Below are positions 16,939 through 24,199 of a stretch of DNA of 64,000 nt, piece by piece (within the stretch, counting starts at the first letter, position 1; the number at the start of each line of letters is the position of its first letter). The notes under the pieces were generated by a model that searched no databases, had not been told where the DNA came from, and saw only the letters and a program-made list of their open reading frames with translations. The position numbers were made by a program, and so were the translations under genes. Location: assembly GCF_900240945.1 (NCBI RefSeq), contig NZ_OESG01000011.1, positions 344,778 through 408,777 of the forward strand. The letters run 5' to 3'. The DNA is from Mycobacterium sp. 3519A. GTDB taxonomy: Bacteria > Actinomycetota > Actinomycetes > Mycobacteriales > Mycobacteriaceae.

Positions 16939-17879
16939 AAATTCCTCCTCAAGAAGGCGTCGGCGTTGTTGACGATGGGGTCGACGAACTCTGGCTTGTA
17001 GTACAAGTCGAAGTGGGTGGCGGCCTCCGCGACCATGATTTCCTTTTTGTCCGCCGGGATCTCCGCATAGAATTTTTGGAGTTTATCCACCGAATACCCG
17101 CCGTCGGCATACGCCATGAAGAACGGCTTGTTGATGAATCCTTTTATGTATTCGAAGGGGTTGTAGCGGCCAGTCATTATGTTACTTGCCCGATAGAAGT
17201 TGCCTTTGTTCTTCCAATTGGGCACATAGCCGGGCTGCCCCTCGCCTCCGTAGTACTCCTTCATTCCCACCTGCGTCTCCGTCGCGGGGATTATTTCCAT
17301 CCACTTCTTGAACGGGACAATCGGTATGTAGAAGTAGACCCCGAACAGCTTGAAGAGGTTGATGATCGGGTCGGAAAGACCCATCAATACACTCACGACG
17401 GTCTTTCCCCCGAACGCTTTTGGATAGTCGATATGTGACGTCAGATACGGGCTGATCGCCACCGTCGCCTTGATGCGCGGATCCGCCGAGCTGGCGGCCG
17501 TCGCATGTCCGGCTCCCATGCAGATGCCGGCGCTGATGAGCTTGTCTTTATCAACTTCGGGCAGCGATGCGAGGTAGGTATACGCGTTCTTGTTGTCTGA
17601 AATGATCGAGAAGGGATCCTCCATTTGAGGAACGCCCTCGCTCTCGCCGTAGCCTTTTGGATCAAAAGCCAAGGTGACGTACCCCTTGCCCGCGAACTTC
17701 CGCGCGTACAGGCTTGCCGTTTGTTCCTTCACACCGCTCGCTGGTCGGGTAATGACCATCCCAGGCAGCTTTTCCCCTGCGCTGATTCCGTCGGGAGTGA
17801 AGAGAAGGCCTGCGATTTTCTTGCCATCGCTGTCGAACGTGACCTTCTTCTCCGTCACTCCCGAAACTTCGCGGCCCAT
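16935..17879 (-). CDS. Alpha/beta hydrolase, dienelactone-hydrolase-like, low-GC codon use
   Basis: Hydrolase of about 314 residues. The nucleophile elbow reads SAGICMGAGHA, so Cys rather than Ser occupies the nucleophile position as in dienelactone hydrolases. LAFDPKGYGESEGVP is the oxyanion-region loop and ATHFDLYYKPEF supplies the probable catalytic His. The ATG at 17879 follows GGAG by about 8 nt; the open frame reaches further upstream but that part looks non-coding. Codons are unusually AT-rich for this genome (many AAG/AAA, TAT, TTT, ATT, GGG), in contrast to neighbours on both sides, suggesting recent transfer. Coupled to the SRPBCC gene. Substrate unknown. Confidence 0.8.
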   Translation of the reverse strand: MGREVSGVTEKKVTFDSDGKKIAGLLFTPDGISAGEKLPGMVITRPASGVKEQTASLYARKFAGKGYVTLAFDPKGYGESEGVPQMEDPFSIISDNKNAYTYLASLPEVDKDKLISAGICMGAGHATAASSADPRIKATVAISPYLTSHIDYPKAFGGKTVVSVLMGLSDPIINLFKLFGVYFYIPIVPFKKWMEIIPATETQVGMKEYYGGEGQPGYVPNWKNKGNFYRASNIMTGRYNPFEYIKGFINKPFFMAYADGGYSVDKLQKFYAEIPADKKEIMVAEAATHFDLYYKPEFVDPIVNNADAFLRRNL

Positions 17880-18357
17880 GGGTTGGCTCCTTCGTGAAAT
17901 CTTTGAGTAGATTCGCTTGTCGATCGTGTTGTTGAGACTGCGGTGTGGGGGAGAAGTTTTACGTCGATTCCCAGAACACGCGGGGCCGGACGCGATTCCC
18001 TTCATTCGCGACGATGCAGTGTCGGCAATGATATGAGGATCCCGAGCGCCCATCTTTGTCCGATCGCGCCACATCGACGTTCGATCGCGCCAGCCTCGTC
18101 GGAGCGGCGACGCGTTGCGGTGCTTCGTGGTATCTGATCGCAGCCCGGTCCGGCTCCGCGCCTGGTTTGTCGGGTTGCGCCGCTTCGCAAGCTTTTCCAT
18201 GCGCCTGGCGTATACACAGATGCCGTCCCTCGGGTCCGGATCCGCCGATGGCGTGCTTGCCGGGACGCGGGGACCGAGCTCGTCGGCCATGCCGCGGAGC
18301 CCTGGGTGACGTGCGAAAGAACTGAGTACCCAACGTCAGATCAATGGAAGGACCTCG
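17880..18357. other. Intergenic region between divergent genes
   Basis: About 480 bp upstream of both the low-GC hydrolase and the VOC gene. Long open frames cross it on both strands, but none has a start signal or recognisable family. It should contain the two divergent promoters; I cannot point to them. Confidence 0.4.
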
Positions 18358-18756
18358 ATGGTCGGTTTTCACGCCCTCAACCATGTCGCCGTGACCGTAA
18401 GCGATCTGACGGTCAGCGGGCCCTGGTATCGCGCGCTGATCGGTACGGAGCCTGCGATCGACGAGCACACCGGCGCAGGGTTTCACCATCAGGTGTGGAT
18501 CTTTGAGGACGGTTCCGCGTTTGGCATTCACCAGCATGACGAGCGAGCCGATAGTGAGGGATTCAGCGAGTTTCGGGTTGGGCTGGATCATATCGGCTTC
18601 GGTTGCTCCGCCAGGAGCGAGTTAGAAGCCTGGGTACGGCGCCTCGACGAGCTAGGCATCGAACACTGCGGCATTGTGGATGCGCCCTATGGATCGGCGC
18701 TCAGTTTCCGTGATCCAGACGGTATCGCGCTGGAATTCTTCGCATTTCCGGGTTGA
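18358..18756 (+). CDS. VOC (glyoxalase/bleomycin-resistance) family protein
   Basis: Protein of 132 residues with the paired beta-alpha-beta-beta-beta modules of the vicinal-oxygen-chelate fold. FHALNHVAVTVSDLTVSGPWYRALIG opens module 1 (metal ligand His in N-H-V), RVGLDHIGFGC opens module 2, and SALSFRDPDGIALEFFAFPG carries the terminal Glu ligand. AAGGA lies 7 nt before the ATG. Such proteins are isomerases, dioxygenases or lactoylglutathione-lyase-like enzymes, and the substrate cannot be deduced. It converges on the flavodoxin-fold gene across a conserved inverted repeat. Confidence 0.87.
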   Translation: MVGFHALNHVAVTVSDLTVSGPWYRALIGTEPAIDEHTGAGFHHQVWIFEDGSAFGIHQHDERADSEGFSEFRVGLDHIGFGCSARSELEAWVRRLDELGIEHCGIVDAPYGSALSFRDPDGIALEFFAFPG

Positions 18757-18781
18757 CAGCGTGCACGGTTGTCGCGTGTGC

Positions 18782-18846
18782 GCGTTGACTCTGCGCTGAG
18801 GGCGGCCGTTTCGGGCAGTTCGACGCCGTAGATGCAGAGTCAACGC
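18782..18846. terminator. Inverted repeat between convergent genes (copy 2 of 3)
   Basis: Arms GCGTTGACTCTGC (18782-18794) and its complement (18834-18846) flank about 39 nt between the VOC gene and the convergent flavodoxin-fold gene. The TGA of the minus-strand gene (18840-18842) lies in the right arm. Left-arm sequence, including the following GCTGAGGGC, matches copies at 2428 and 40303. Confidence 0.6.
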
Positions 18847-19487
18847 AACGTCGGCGCGCCGTCCCAGACCCGGTTCGAGCGGACCGTGTCCAACCGGTAG
18901 TCGGTGACCCGGATATCGAACAGTCGCGAGCCGAGATCGCGTGCGCATGCCAGCGGGTCGCTGGGGTCACGCACGATCTCGCCGCGGCTGTTTGCATTTC
19001 CGACGACAACCCCGACCAGGTCCTGGTTCAGGTAACGGGTCAGCTCCTGGAACTGCGCGATGACGCCTTGGGTCGCTCCGAGATAGCTCTCCTCGCAGGA
19101 GATCAGTACGCCGATCTTCTTGTGCATGATCCCGTTGACCACCCGGTCCTGCTGCGGAGCGCTGTTGGCGGTGTAGCAGAACAACCGGTCGAAGACGGTC
19201 TTGAGTCGGCCTGGCATGCCGTAGAAGTACAGCGGCATCGCGAAGATGATGCCGTCCGATGGCAGCATGTGGTCGATCAGCAGCTCTTCGTAGCGGTCGT
19301 CCAGCGAGCAGCTGCCGTCGGACAGGCGGCACCGCCGGCAGTTGCCGAGCATCCGTTGCACGTGCTCGTCGAGGAAAAGGTGCTCGACATGGTGCCCGGC
19401 TCGCTGTGCGCCCTCGACGGCGGCGCGCGCGAGGATGTGCGAGTTGCCGTCTTCGCGCGGGCTGGCGCTCACCACGAGTGTCTCCAT
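18840..19487 (-). CDS. Flavodoxin-fold NAD(P)H-dependent oxidoreductase
   Basis: Protein of about 215 residues with the flavodoxin-like FMN_red fold. ETLVVSASPREDGNSHILARAA gives the FMN phosphate-binding loop (S-x-R-x-x-G-N-S), and DGIIFAMPLYFYGMPGRLKTVFDRLF the second FMN contact. Cysteines in MLGNCRRCRLSDGSCSLDD resemble the iron-sulfur flavoprotein subgroup, but the cluster spacing is incomplete, so cluster binding is uncertain. The ATG at 19487 is chosen over 19499 because family members start M-x-x-L-V-V. It is divergent from the NCS1 permease. Confidence 0.83.
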   Translation of the reverse strand: METLVVSASPREDGNSHILARAAVEGAQRAGHHVEHLFLDEHVQRMLGNCRRCRLSDGSCSLDDRYEELLIDHMLPSDGIIFAMPLYFYGMPGRLKTVFDRLFCYTANSAPQQDRVVNGIMHKKIGVLISCEESYLGATQGVIAQFQELTRYLNQDLVGVVVGNANSRGEIVRDPSDPLACARDLGSRLFDIRVTDYRLDTVRSNRVWDGAPTLR

Positions 19488-19569
19488 GTGGCGTACCAAC
19501 CTGTCGGCCTGCCCGTTTGTTTCCGGCGCGTTTACTCCGGTTGCGAGTTAGCGACGTGGGCATGACTGT

Positions 19570-20973
19570 ATGACGGTGACAGTCACCGAACCCACCGTCC
19601 AGAGCGACGGCAGCTACCGCGACCAGGTCGTCGCCGTAGAACCCGGCGGCAACGAATACATCGCCGAGGCCGATCGCCACGGCAAACCCAGCCAGTTGTT
19701 CTGGACCTGGACCTCGCCCAACCTCGAATTCGCGACGATCTTCGTCGGCGTGCTGGCGGTGGCGGCGTTCGGCATGAGCTTCTGGCAGGCGGTCCTCGGC
19801 ATCGTGATCGGCACCGGGCTTGGCGCGATCGCGCACTACTTCCTGTCCGCGCGCGGACCCTTGCACGGAGTGCCACAGATGGTGCTGGGCCGACTTCCGT
19901 TCGGGTTCAAGGGCAACGCTGTGCCCGCGGTGCTGATGTCGATCACCGCCGGGGTCGGCTGGTTCGCCACCAACAGCGTCAGCGGCGCCTACGCGCTGGC
20001 CACCCTGTTTGGTTTCGCCCCGCTGGTCGGACTGGTGATCATCGTGCTGCTGCAGACCGCGCTGGCGTTCTTCGGGCACAACCTGGTGCAGGCCTTCGAG
20101 CGTTGGACGTTCCCGGTGCTCGCCGTGATCTTCGCGGTCGCGTCGGTGGTCATCCTGTCCAAAGCGCACCTCGGCGCTCCCGCCGCGGGCGGCGTCGGCG
20201 GCATGGGGGGATTCCTGCTGACCGTCGGCACCGCATTCGGTTACGCGGCGGGGTGGACGCCCTACGCAGCCGACTACACCCGCTACCTGCCCGCCTCTGT
20301 GTCGACCGCCCGTACCGGATTCTTCGCGGCCGCAGGGCTGTTCGTGTCGTGCGTGTTCCTCGAGGTGGTCGGCGCGGCATCGGTCACCATCGGCGGTGAC
20401 TCGCTGGACAATCCGACCGCCGAGTTCACCAGCCAGTTGGCCTCGCCGCTGGCCAAGGCGACGCTGCTGGCCATCGCGATCGGCGCCGTCGCCGCCAATG
20501 CCATCAACATCTATTCGGGCGCAATGGCTTTCGTGACGCTTGGCATCAAACTTCCGCATCACGTCGCCAGGGCCGTCGTCACCGTGTTCTTCGGCGTGGC
20601 GGGCTTTCTGGTGGCCTCGTGGGCGCTGCCCGACGCCGCCCAGAGTTATGAGGCGTTCCTGCTCATCATCGCCTACTGGATCGGACCGTGGCTCGGCGTG
20701 GTGTTCGCCGACCAGTATCTGCGCCGCGGCCAGGCCGTCGCAGGCTTCCTCTACGACCGCTCGTATGCGAATTGGAACGGCCTGCTGTCGTTCGTGATCG
20801 GGTTGGCGGTGTCGGTGGCGTTGTTCTCCAACCAGGAGAAGTTCGTCGGCTTCGTCGCCAAGGCGTGCCCGGCACTGGGTGACGTCACGTTCTTCGTCGG
20901 GTTCCTGTTGGCCGGGGCCGCCTATCTGACGCTGTGCAGGTCCAAGATCGCCGCGGAGCGGGTGGTCGGCTAG
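19570..20973 (+). CDS. NCS1-family nucleobase permease (cytosine permease-like)
   Basis: Membrane transporter of 467 residues with about twelve hydrophobic segments. LFWTWTSPNLEFATIFVGVLAVAAFGMSF is the characteristic first transmembrane region, GPLHGVPQMVLGRLPFGFKGN the loop typical of cytosine/purine permeases, and GYAAGWTPYAADYTRYLP the segment around TM6 that holds substrate- and sodium-site residues in Mhp1-type proteins. It abuts the cytosine deaminase gene (TAG then ATG with no gap). The expected role is proton- or sodium-coupled uptake of a nucleobase such as cytosine, 5-methylcytosine or a purine. Confidence 0.9.
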   Translation: MTVTVTEPTVQSDGSYRDQVVAVEPGGNEYIAEADRHGKPSQLFWTWTSPNLEFATIFVGVLAVAAFGMSFWQAVLGIVIGTGLGAIAHYFLSARGPLHGVPQMVLGRLPFGFKGNAVPAVLMSITAGVGWFATNSVSGAYALATLFGFAPLVGLVIIVLLQTALAFFGHNLVQAFERWTFPVLAVIFAVASVVILSKAHLGAPAAGGVGGMGGFLLTVGTAFGYAAGWTPYAADYTRYLPASVSTARTGFFAAAGLFVSCVFLEVVGAASVTIGGDSLDNPTAEFTSQLASPLAKATLLAIAIGAVAANAINIYSGAMAFVTLGIKLPHHVARAVVTVFFGVAGFLVASWALPDAAQSYEAFLLIIAYWIGPWLGVVFADQYLRRGQAVAGFLYDRSYANWNGLLSFVIGLAVSVALFSNQEKFVGFVAKACPALGDVTFFVGFLLAGAAYLTLCRSKIAAERVVG

Positions 20974-21420
20974 ATGGACGCCGACGCGATGCTCGAGGTC
21001 GCCTACCAGGAGGCCCTAAAAGGGTTGGCGGAAGGCGGTATTCCGATCGGTGCCGCGCTGTTCACCGCCGATGGGGTGCTGCTCGGCAGCGGCCACAACC
21101 GGCGGGTGCAGCAGGACGATCCGTCGATACATGCCGAGACCGACGCGTTTCGGGCTGCGGGACGGCAACGCGACTACCGGTCGGCGGTGATGGTGACGAC
21201 GTTGTCGCCGTGCTGGTACTGCAGCGGACTGGTGCGCCAGTTCAACATCGGGGCGGTGGTGATTGGGGAGAGCCGCACCTTCACCGGCGGGCACGACTGG
21301 CTGGCAGAGCACGGCGTAGCGGTCACGGTGCTCGACGACGAGCGGTGTGTGACGATGATGGCGGACTTCATCGCGGCCAACCCGCAACTCTGGAACGAGG
21401 ACATAGGGATCAGTGAGTGA
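20974..21420 (+). CDS. Cytosine deaminase of the yeast Fcy1 type
   Basis: Zinc-dependent deaminase of 148 residues in the CDA fold. GGIPIGAALF, the zinc/catalytic HAE (residues near 53-55 in SIHAETDAF), and TTLSPCWYC with the two zinc cysteines are present. The C-terminal region VTVLDDERCVTMMADFIAANPQ, then LWNEDIG closely follows yeast cytosine deaminase (VDDERC...W-x-E-D-I-G). That ending forms the active-site lid in Fcy1, so the call is for cytosine (or a 5-substituted cytosine) rather than guanine or tRNA adenosine. It starts directly after the permease stop and overlaps the next gene by 4 nt. Confidence 0.9.
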   Translation: MDADAMLEVAYQEALKGLAEGGIPIGAALFTADGVLLGSGHNRRVQQDDPSIHAETDAFRAAGRQRDYRSAVMVTTLSPCWYCSGLVRQFNIGAVVIGESRTFTGGHDWLAEHGVAVTVLDDERCVTMMADFIAANPQLWNEDIGISE

Positions 21421-22370
21421 TTGCGACCGTTGACATTTCGCATTGGCGCGAGGGTGCGGCGGCTGCCGACAGGGTGGCCGTGGCAGTTGATGAGGGATTG
21501 CAGCGTGCGGGTTTCATCCTGGTCACCGGGCATGGCATAGACCCGTCGTTACCGGCGGAGGTGCGCGCCGCCGCGCGCGAGTTCTTCGCGCTGCCCGATG
21601 AGGTCAAGCAGCGCTACGCCGTGTCGGTCGCCGGCCACGGTTGGCTGCCGCCCGGGGTCGAGGCGAACGCGTACGCCGAGGGCACCGAGACGCCGCCGGA
21701 CCTGAAGGAGAGCTACAGCCTGGGCGCCGAAACGACGACCGGCGACCCCGAGGTGGACCGGGTGTGGTTCGCACCGAACGTCTGGCCCGACGAGGTCCCG
21801 TCGTTGCAGCGGCTGGTCGGCCAGTACACCGCCGCCATGCGCCGGTTGGCCGACGATCTGCTGGCGTTGTTCGCCTATGCGCTGAAGCTGCCGGACAACC
21901 CGTTCGCCGCCCTGGCCGACCGGCCGACCTGGACCATGAACATCAACCACTATCCGCCGGTCAGCGTCGTCGGCGAACCCGAACCCGGGCAGTTCCGCAT
22001 CGGACCGCACACCGACTTCGGCACGGTGACCATTCTCGACCGCGAACCGGGCGCCGGTGGCCTGCAAGTGTATTCGGACGACGACGACTGGAGCGATGCC
22101 CCGTACGACCCCGACGCGCTGACCGTCAACATCGGCGACCTGTTGGAGTACTGGAGCGGGCGACGCTGGCCGTCGGGCAGGCATCGGGTGCTGCCACCGC
22201 AACCGCACGCGCCCGAGGAGGACCTGGTGTCGCTGGTCTACTTCTACGAGGCCAACCACGACGCGGTCGTCACGCCGCTGAAGCCGCCCATCGGGCGGGT
22301 GTCGGGGCTGGGGCCGGTGACGTCGTCGGCATTCATCAAGGAGCGCTTGGACGCCATCACCGTCGGCTGA
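21417..22370 (+). CDS. 2-oxoglutarate/Fe(II) oxygenase, isopenicillin-N-synthase family
   Basis: Protein of 317 residues. The N-terminal DIOX_N region (VDISHWREGAAAADR ... GFILVTGHGI) is followed by the jelly-roll domain with NINHYPP, iron ligands HTDFG, and GRHRVLPP supplying the distal His. The family-usual 2OG-binding Arg would follow in RVxxPxxxRxS-like sequence, but here the text is RHRVLPPQPHAPEEDLVSLVYFYE without a clear R-x-S, so co-substrate use should be checked. GTGA overlap with the cytosine deaminase stop makes a three-gene operon. Fungal thymine-7-hydroxylase is in this family, which suggests oxidation of a pyrimidine product; that is inference. Confidence 0.87.
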   Translation: MIATVDISHWREGAAAADRVAVAVDEGLQRAGFILVTGHGIDPSLPAEVRAAAREFFALPDEVKQRYAVSVAGHGWLPPGVEANAYAEGTETPPDLKESYSLGAETTTGDPEVDRVWFAPNVWPDEVPSLQRLVGQYTAAMRRLADDLLALFAYALKLPDNPFAALADRPTWTMNINHYPPVSVVGEPEPGQFRIGPHTDFGTVTILDREPGAGGLQVYSDDDDWSDAPYDPDALTVNIGDLLEYWSGRRWPSGRHRVLPPQPHAPEEDLVSLVYFYEANHDAVVTPLKPPIGRVSGLGPVTSSAFIKERLDAITVG

Positions 22371-22475
22371 AACGCCAGGCAAGTGACCGCAAAATGCCAC
22401 TTTTTCGCGGCGTGTCGCGGACAAACACGGGCGCTCGCGGGAGGGGCGGGTGCACGTTCTGCCAGAATGGCCGCC

Positions 22476-22955
22476 ATGCGCGTCTACCTGGGCTCTGACC
22501 ACGCGGGCTTCGAACTCAAACAGGCAGTCATCGAGCACCTCAGCAAGAACGGCCACGACCCGGTCGACTGCGGCGCCTACGTCTACGACGCCGAGGACGA
22601 CTATCCGGCGTTCTGCATCGCGGCCGCGGAGAAGACGGTCGCCGACCCGGGCAGCCTCGGCATCGTGATCGGTGGTTCGGGCAACGGTGAGCAGATGGCC
22701 GCGAACAAGGTGCCAGGGGTGCGCTGCGCGCTGGCATGGAGCGTGGAGACCGCAACGCTGGCCCGCGAGCACAACAACGCCCAGGTGATGGGCATCGGCG
22801 GCCGCATGCACACGCTGGAGCAGGCGTTGGAGATCATCGACGCGTTCCTGGCGGCCGAGTGGTCGAAAGCCGAACGGCACCAACGCCGTATCGACATCTT
22901 GGCCGAGTACGAGAAGACGCACGTCGCGCCACCGGTGCCCGGCGCACCGGCCTGA
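22476..22955 (+). CDS. rpiB: Ribose-5-phosphate isomerase B
   Basis: Protein of 159 residues that interconverts ribulose-5-phosphate and ribose-5-phosphate in the pentose phosphate pathway. MRVYLGSDHAGFELK is the family start, so the ATG at 22476 is used rather than the longer open frame from 22383. IVIGGSGNGEQMAANKVPGVRCAL contains the SGNGEQ loop with a Glu, as in mycobacterial RpiB, where Glu replaces the catalytic Cys of the E. coli enzyme. AREHNNAQVMGIGGRMH is the phosphate-binding end. The nei2 gene starts 3 bp after its stop, as in M. tuberculosis (Rv2465c-Rv2464c). Confidence 0.96.
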   Translation: MRVYLGSDHAGFELKQAVIEHLSKNGHDPVDCGAYVYDAEDDYPAFCIAAAEKTVADPGSLGIVIGGSGNGEQMAANKVPGVRCALAWSVETATLAREHNNAQVMGIGGRMHTLEQALEIIDAFLAAEWSKAERHQRRIDILAEYEKTHVAPPVPGAPA

Positions 22956-22958
22956 GGC

Positions 22959-23753
22959 ATGCCCGAAGGCCACACCCTGCACCGGCTGGCCCGGCTGCAT
23001 CAGCGCCGGTTCGGACGTGCCCCCGTGATGGTGTCCAGCCCGCAGGGCAGGTTCATCGACGGCGCCGCCTCGGTCAACGGGCGGGTGCTCAAGAAGGCCA
23101 GCGCATGGGGCAAGCACCTGTTCCACCATTACGAGGGCGGCCGGGTGGTGCACGTGCACCTCGGCCTGTACGGCACGTTCACCGAGGTGCCGATCCCCAT
23201 GCCGCTGCCGGTCGGCCAGGTGCGAATGCGGATGATCGGCACCGAGTACGGCACCGATCTGCGTGGCCCGACGGTGTGCGAGGTGATCGAGGAGCCCGAA
23301 GTCGCCGAGGTGGTCGCCAGGCTGGGGCCGGATCCGTTGCGGCCGGACGCCGATGGCTCGCTGGCGTGGGCGCGAATCTGCAAGTCCCGGAGGCCGATTG
23401 GGGCCTTGCTGATGGACCAGACGGTGATCGCCGGGGTCGGCAACGTGTACCGCAACGAACTGTTGTTCCGCCATCGCATCGACCCGTATCGGCTTGGCAC
23501 ACGCGTCGACGAGGCCGAGTTCGAGGCGATGTGGACGGATCTGGTCGCGCTGATGAAGGTCGGGTTGCGGCGCGGCAAGATCATCACGGTGCGACCCGAG
23601 GACGACCACGGTCTGCCGTCGTATGCGCCGGGGCGCCCGCGCACGTACGTCTACCGCAGGGCCGGGGAACCGTGCCGGGTGTGCGGCACCACGATCCGCA
23701 CCGCCGAACTCGAGGGCCGCAATCTGTTCTGGTGTCCGACCGACCAGACGTAG
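22959..23753 (+). CDS. nei2: Fpg/Nei-family DNA glycosylase (Nei2)
   Basis: Base-excision repair glycosylase of 264 residues. MPEGHTLHRLA gives catalytic Pro1 and Glu2 after Met removal. The helix-two-turn-helix has QTVIAGVGNVYRNELLFRHRIDP. A C-terminal zinc-finger-like segment reads C-RV-C, 16 residues, C-PT-D, so the fourth metal ligand is Asp where the family normally has Cys. It is the homologue of Rv2464c by position directly after rpiB. The enzyme would excise oxidized pyrimidines, cutting DNA by beta/delta elimination. Confidence 0.9.
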   Translation: MPEGHTLHRLARLHQRRFGRAPVMVSSPQGRFIDGAASVNGRVLKKASAWGKHLFHHYEGGRVVHVHLGLYGTFTEVPIPMPLPVGQVRMRMIGTEYGTDLRGPTVCEVIEEPEVAEVVARLGPDPLRPDADGSLAWARICKSRRPIGALLMDQTVIAGVGNVYRNELLFRHRIDPYRLGTRVDEAEFEAMWTDLVALMKVGLRRGKIITVRPEDDHGLPSYAPGRPRTYVYRRAGEPCRVCGTTIRTAELEGRNLFWCPTDQT

Positions 23754-24199
23754 TTCGCTGGACTCGCGTCCGGGCGCACAGGCGTATTTGGCGAATTAGC
23801 GACGGCGTTGAGTTTGAATTTGCTCTCGACAAGAGAGCCGCGCGCGTATCGCCTGAATTACCTGATACGGGTGTTCAGTCAGCGGATACCGTGTTTGCGG
23901 ATGGAAACGCTGCGCGAATTCGAGTATTTGCTGTCGCTTGGCAAACAACGAGTTCAAAGGGGTTGAATATGTCCAAGCGCAGTTCCTATCGAGGTAGCGG
24001 GTCGCATCGTCGATGGAAGAAGGGGCGTCCGTTCGACGCAACGGCGGCGCCGGCGCGTCCGGTGATGCAGGCGGTAGCGGCGGAGGCGACGCCTGACGCG
24101 GCAACGCAGGAGAGGACTCTGGCGACGTCACCCACTCGACGTCCCCGGGGTCCGCCAGCAAATCGAGCGAGGTTCGGCGGCCTCGGCGACAATCGCCGG
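23754..24199. other. Leader region upstream of the antiporter, possible N-terminal extension
   Basis: No stand-alone gene is evident. The stretch 23800-23960 is less GC-rich than its surroundings. AAGGGG at 23957-23962 lies 6 nt before an ATG at 23969, and from there the frame is open into the antiporter, giving a basic, unstructured-looking 77-residue extension (start MSKRSSYRGSGSHRRWKKG). Either the antiporter starts here, or this is a leader peptide or untranslated region. Confidence 0.45.

Noticed and set aside
17880..18290. N-terminal 136-residue extension of the low-GC hydrolase frame
   Set aside because: Family homology, ribosome site and low-GC codon pattern all begin at the ATG at 17879. 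The upstream part is R/S-rich and looks non-coding.
18967..20562. 531-codon minus-strand open frame across the NCS1 permease
   Set aside because: Its translation is charged low-complexity sequence, while the plus strand has a clear transporter. It is a GC-bias shadow.
21549..23609. 686-codon minus-strand frame over the oxygenase, rpiB and nei2
   Set aside because: Three well-supported plus-strand genes lie in the same DNA; no domain is visible in the antisense frame.
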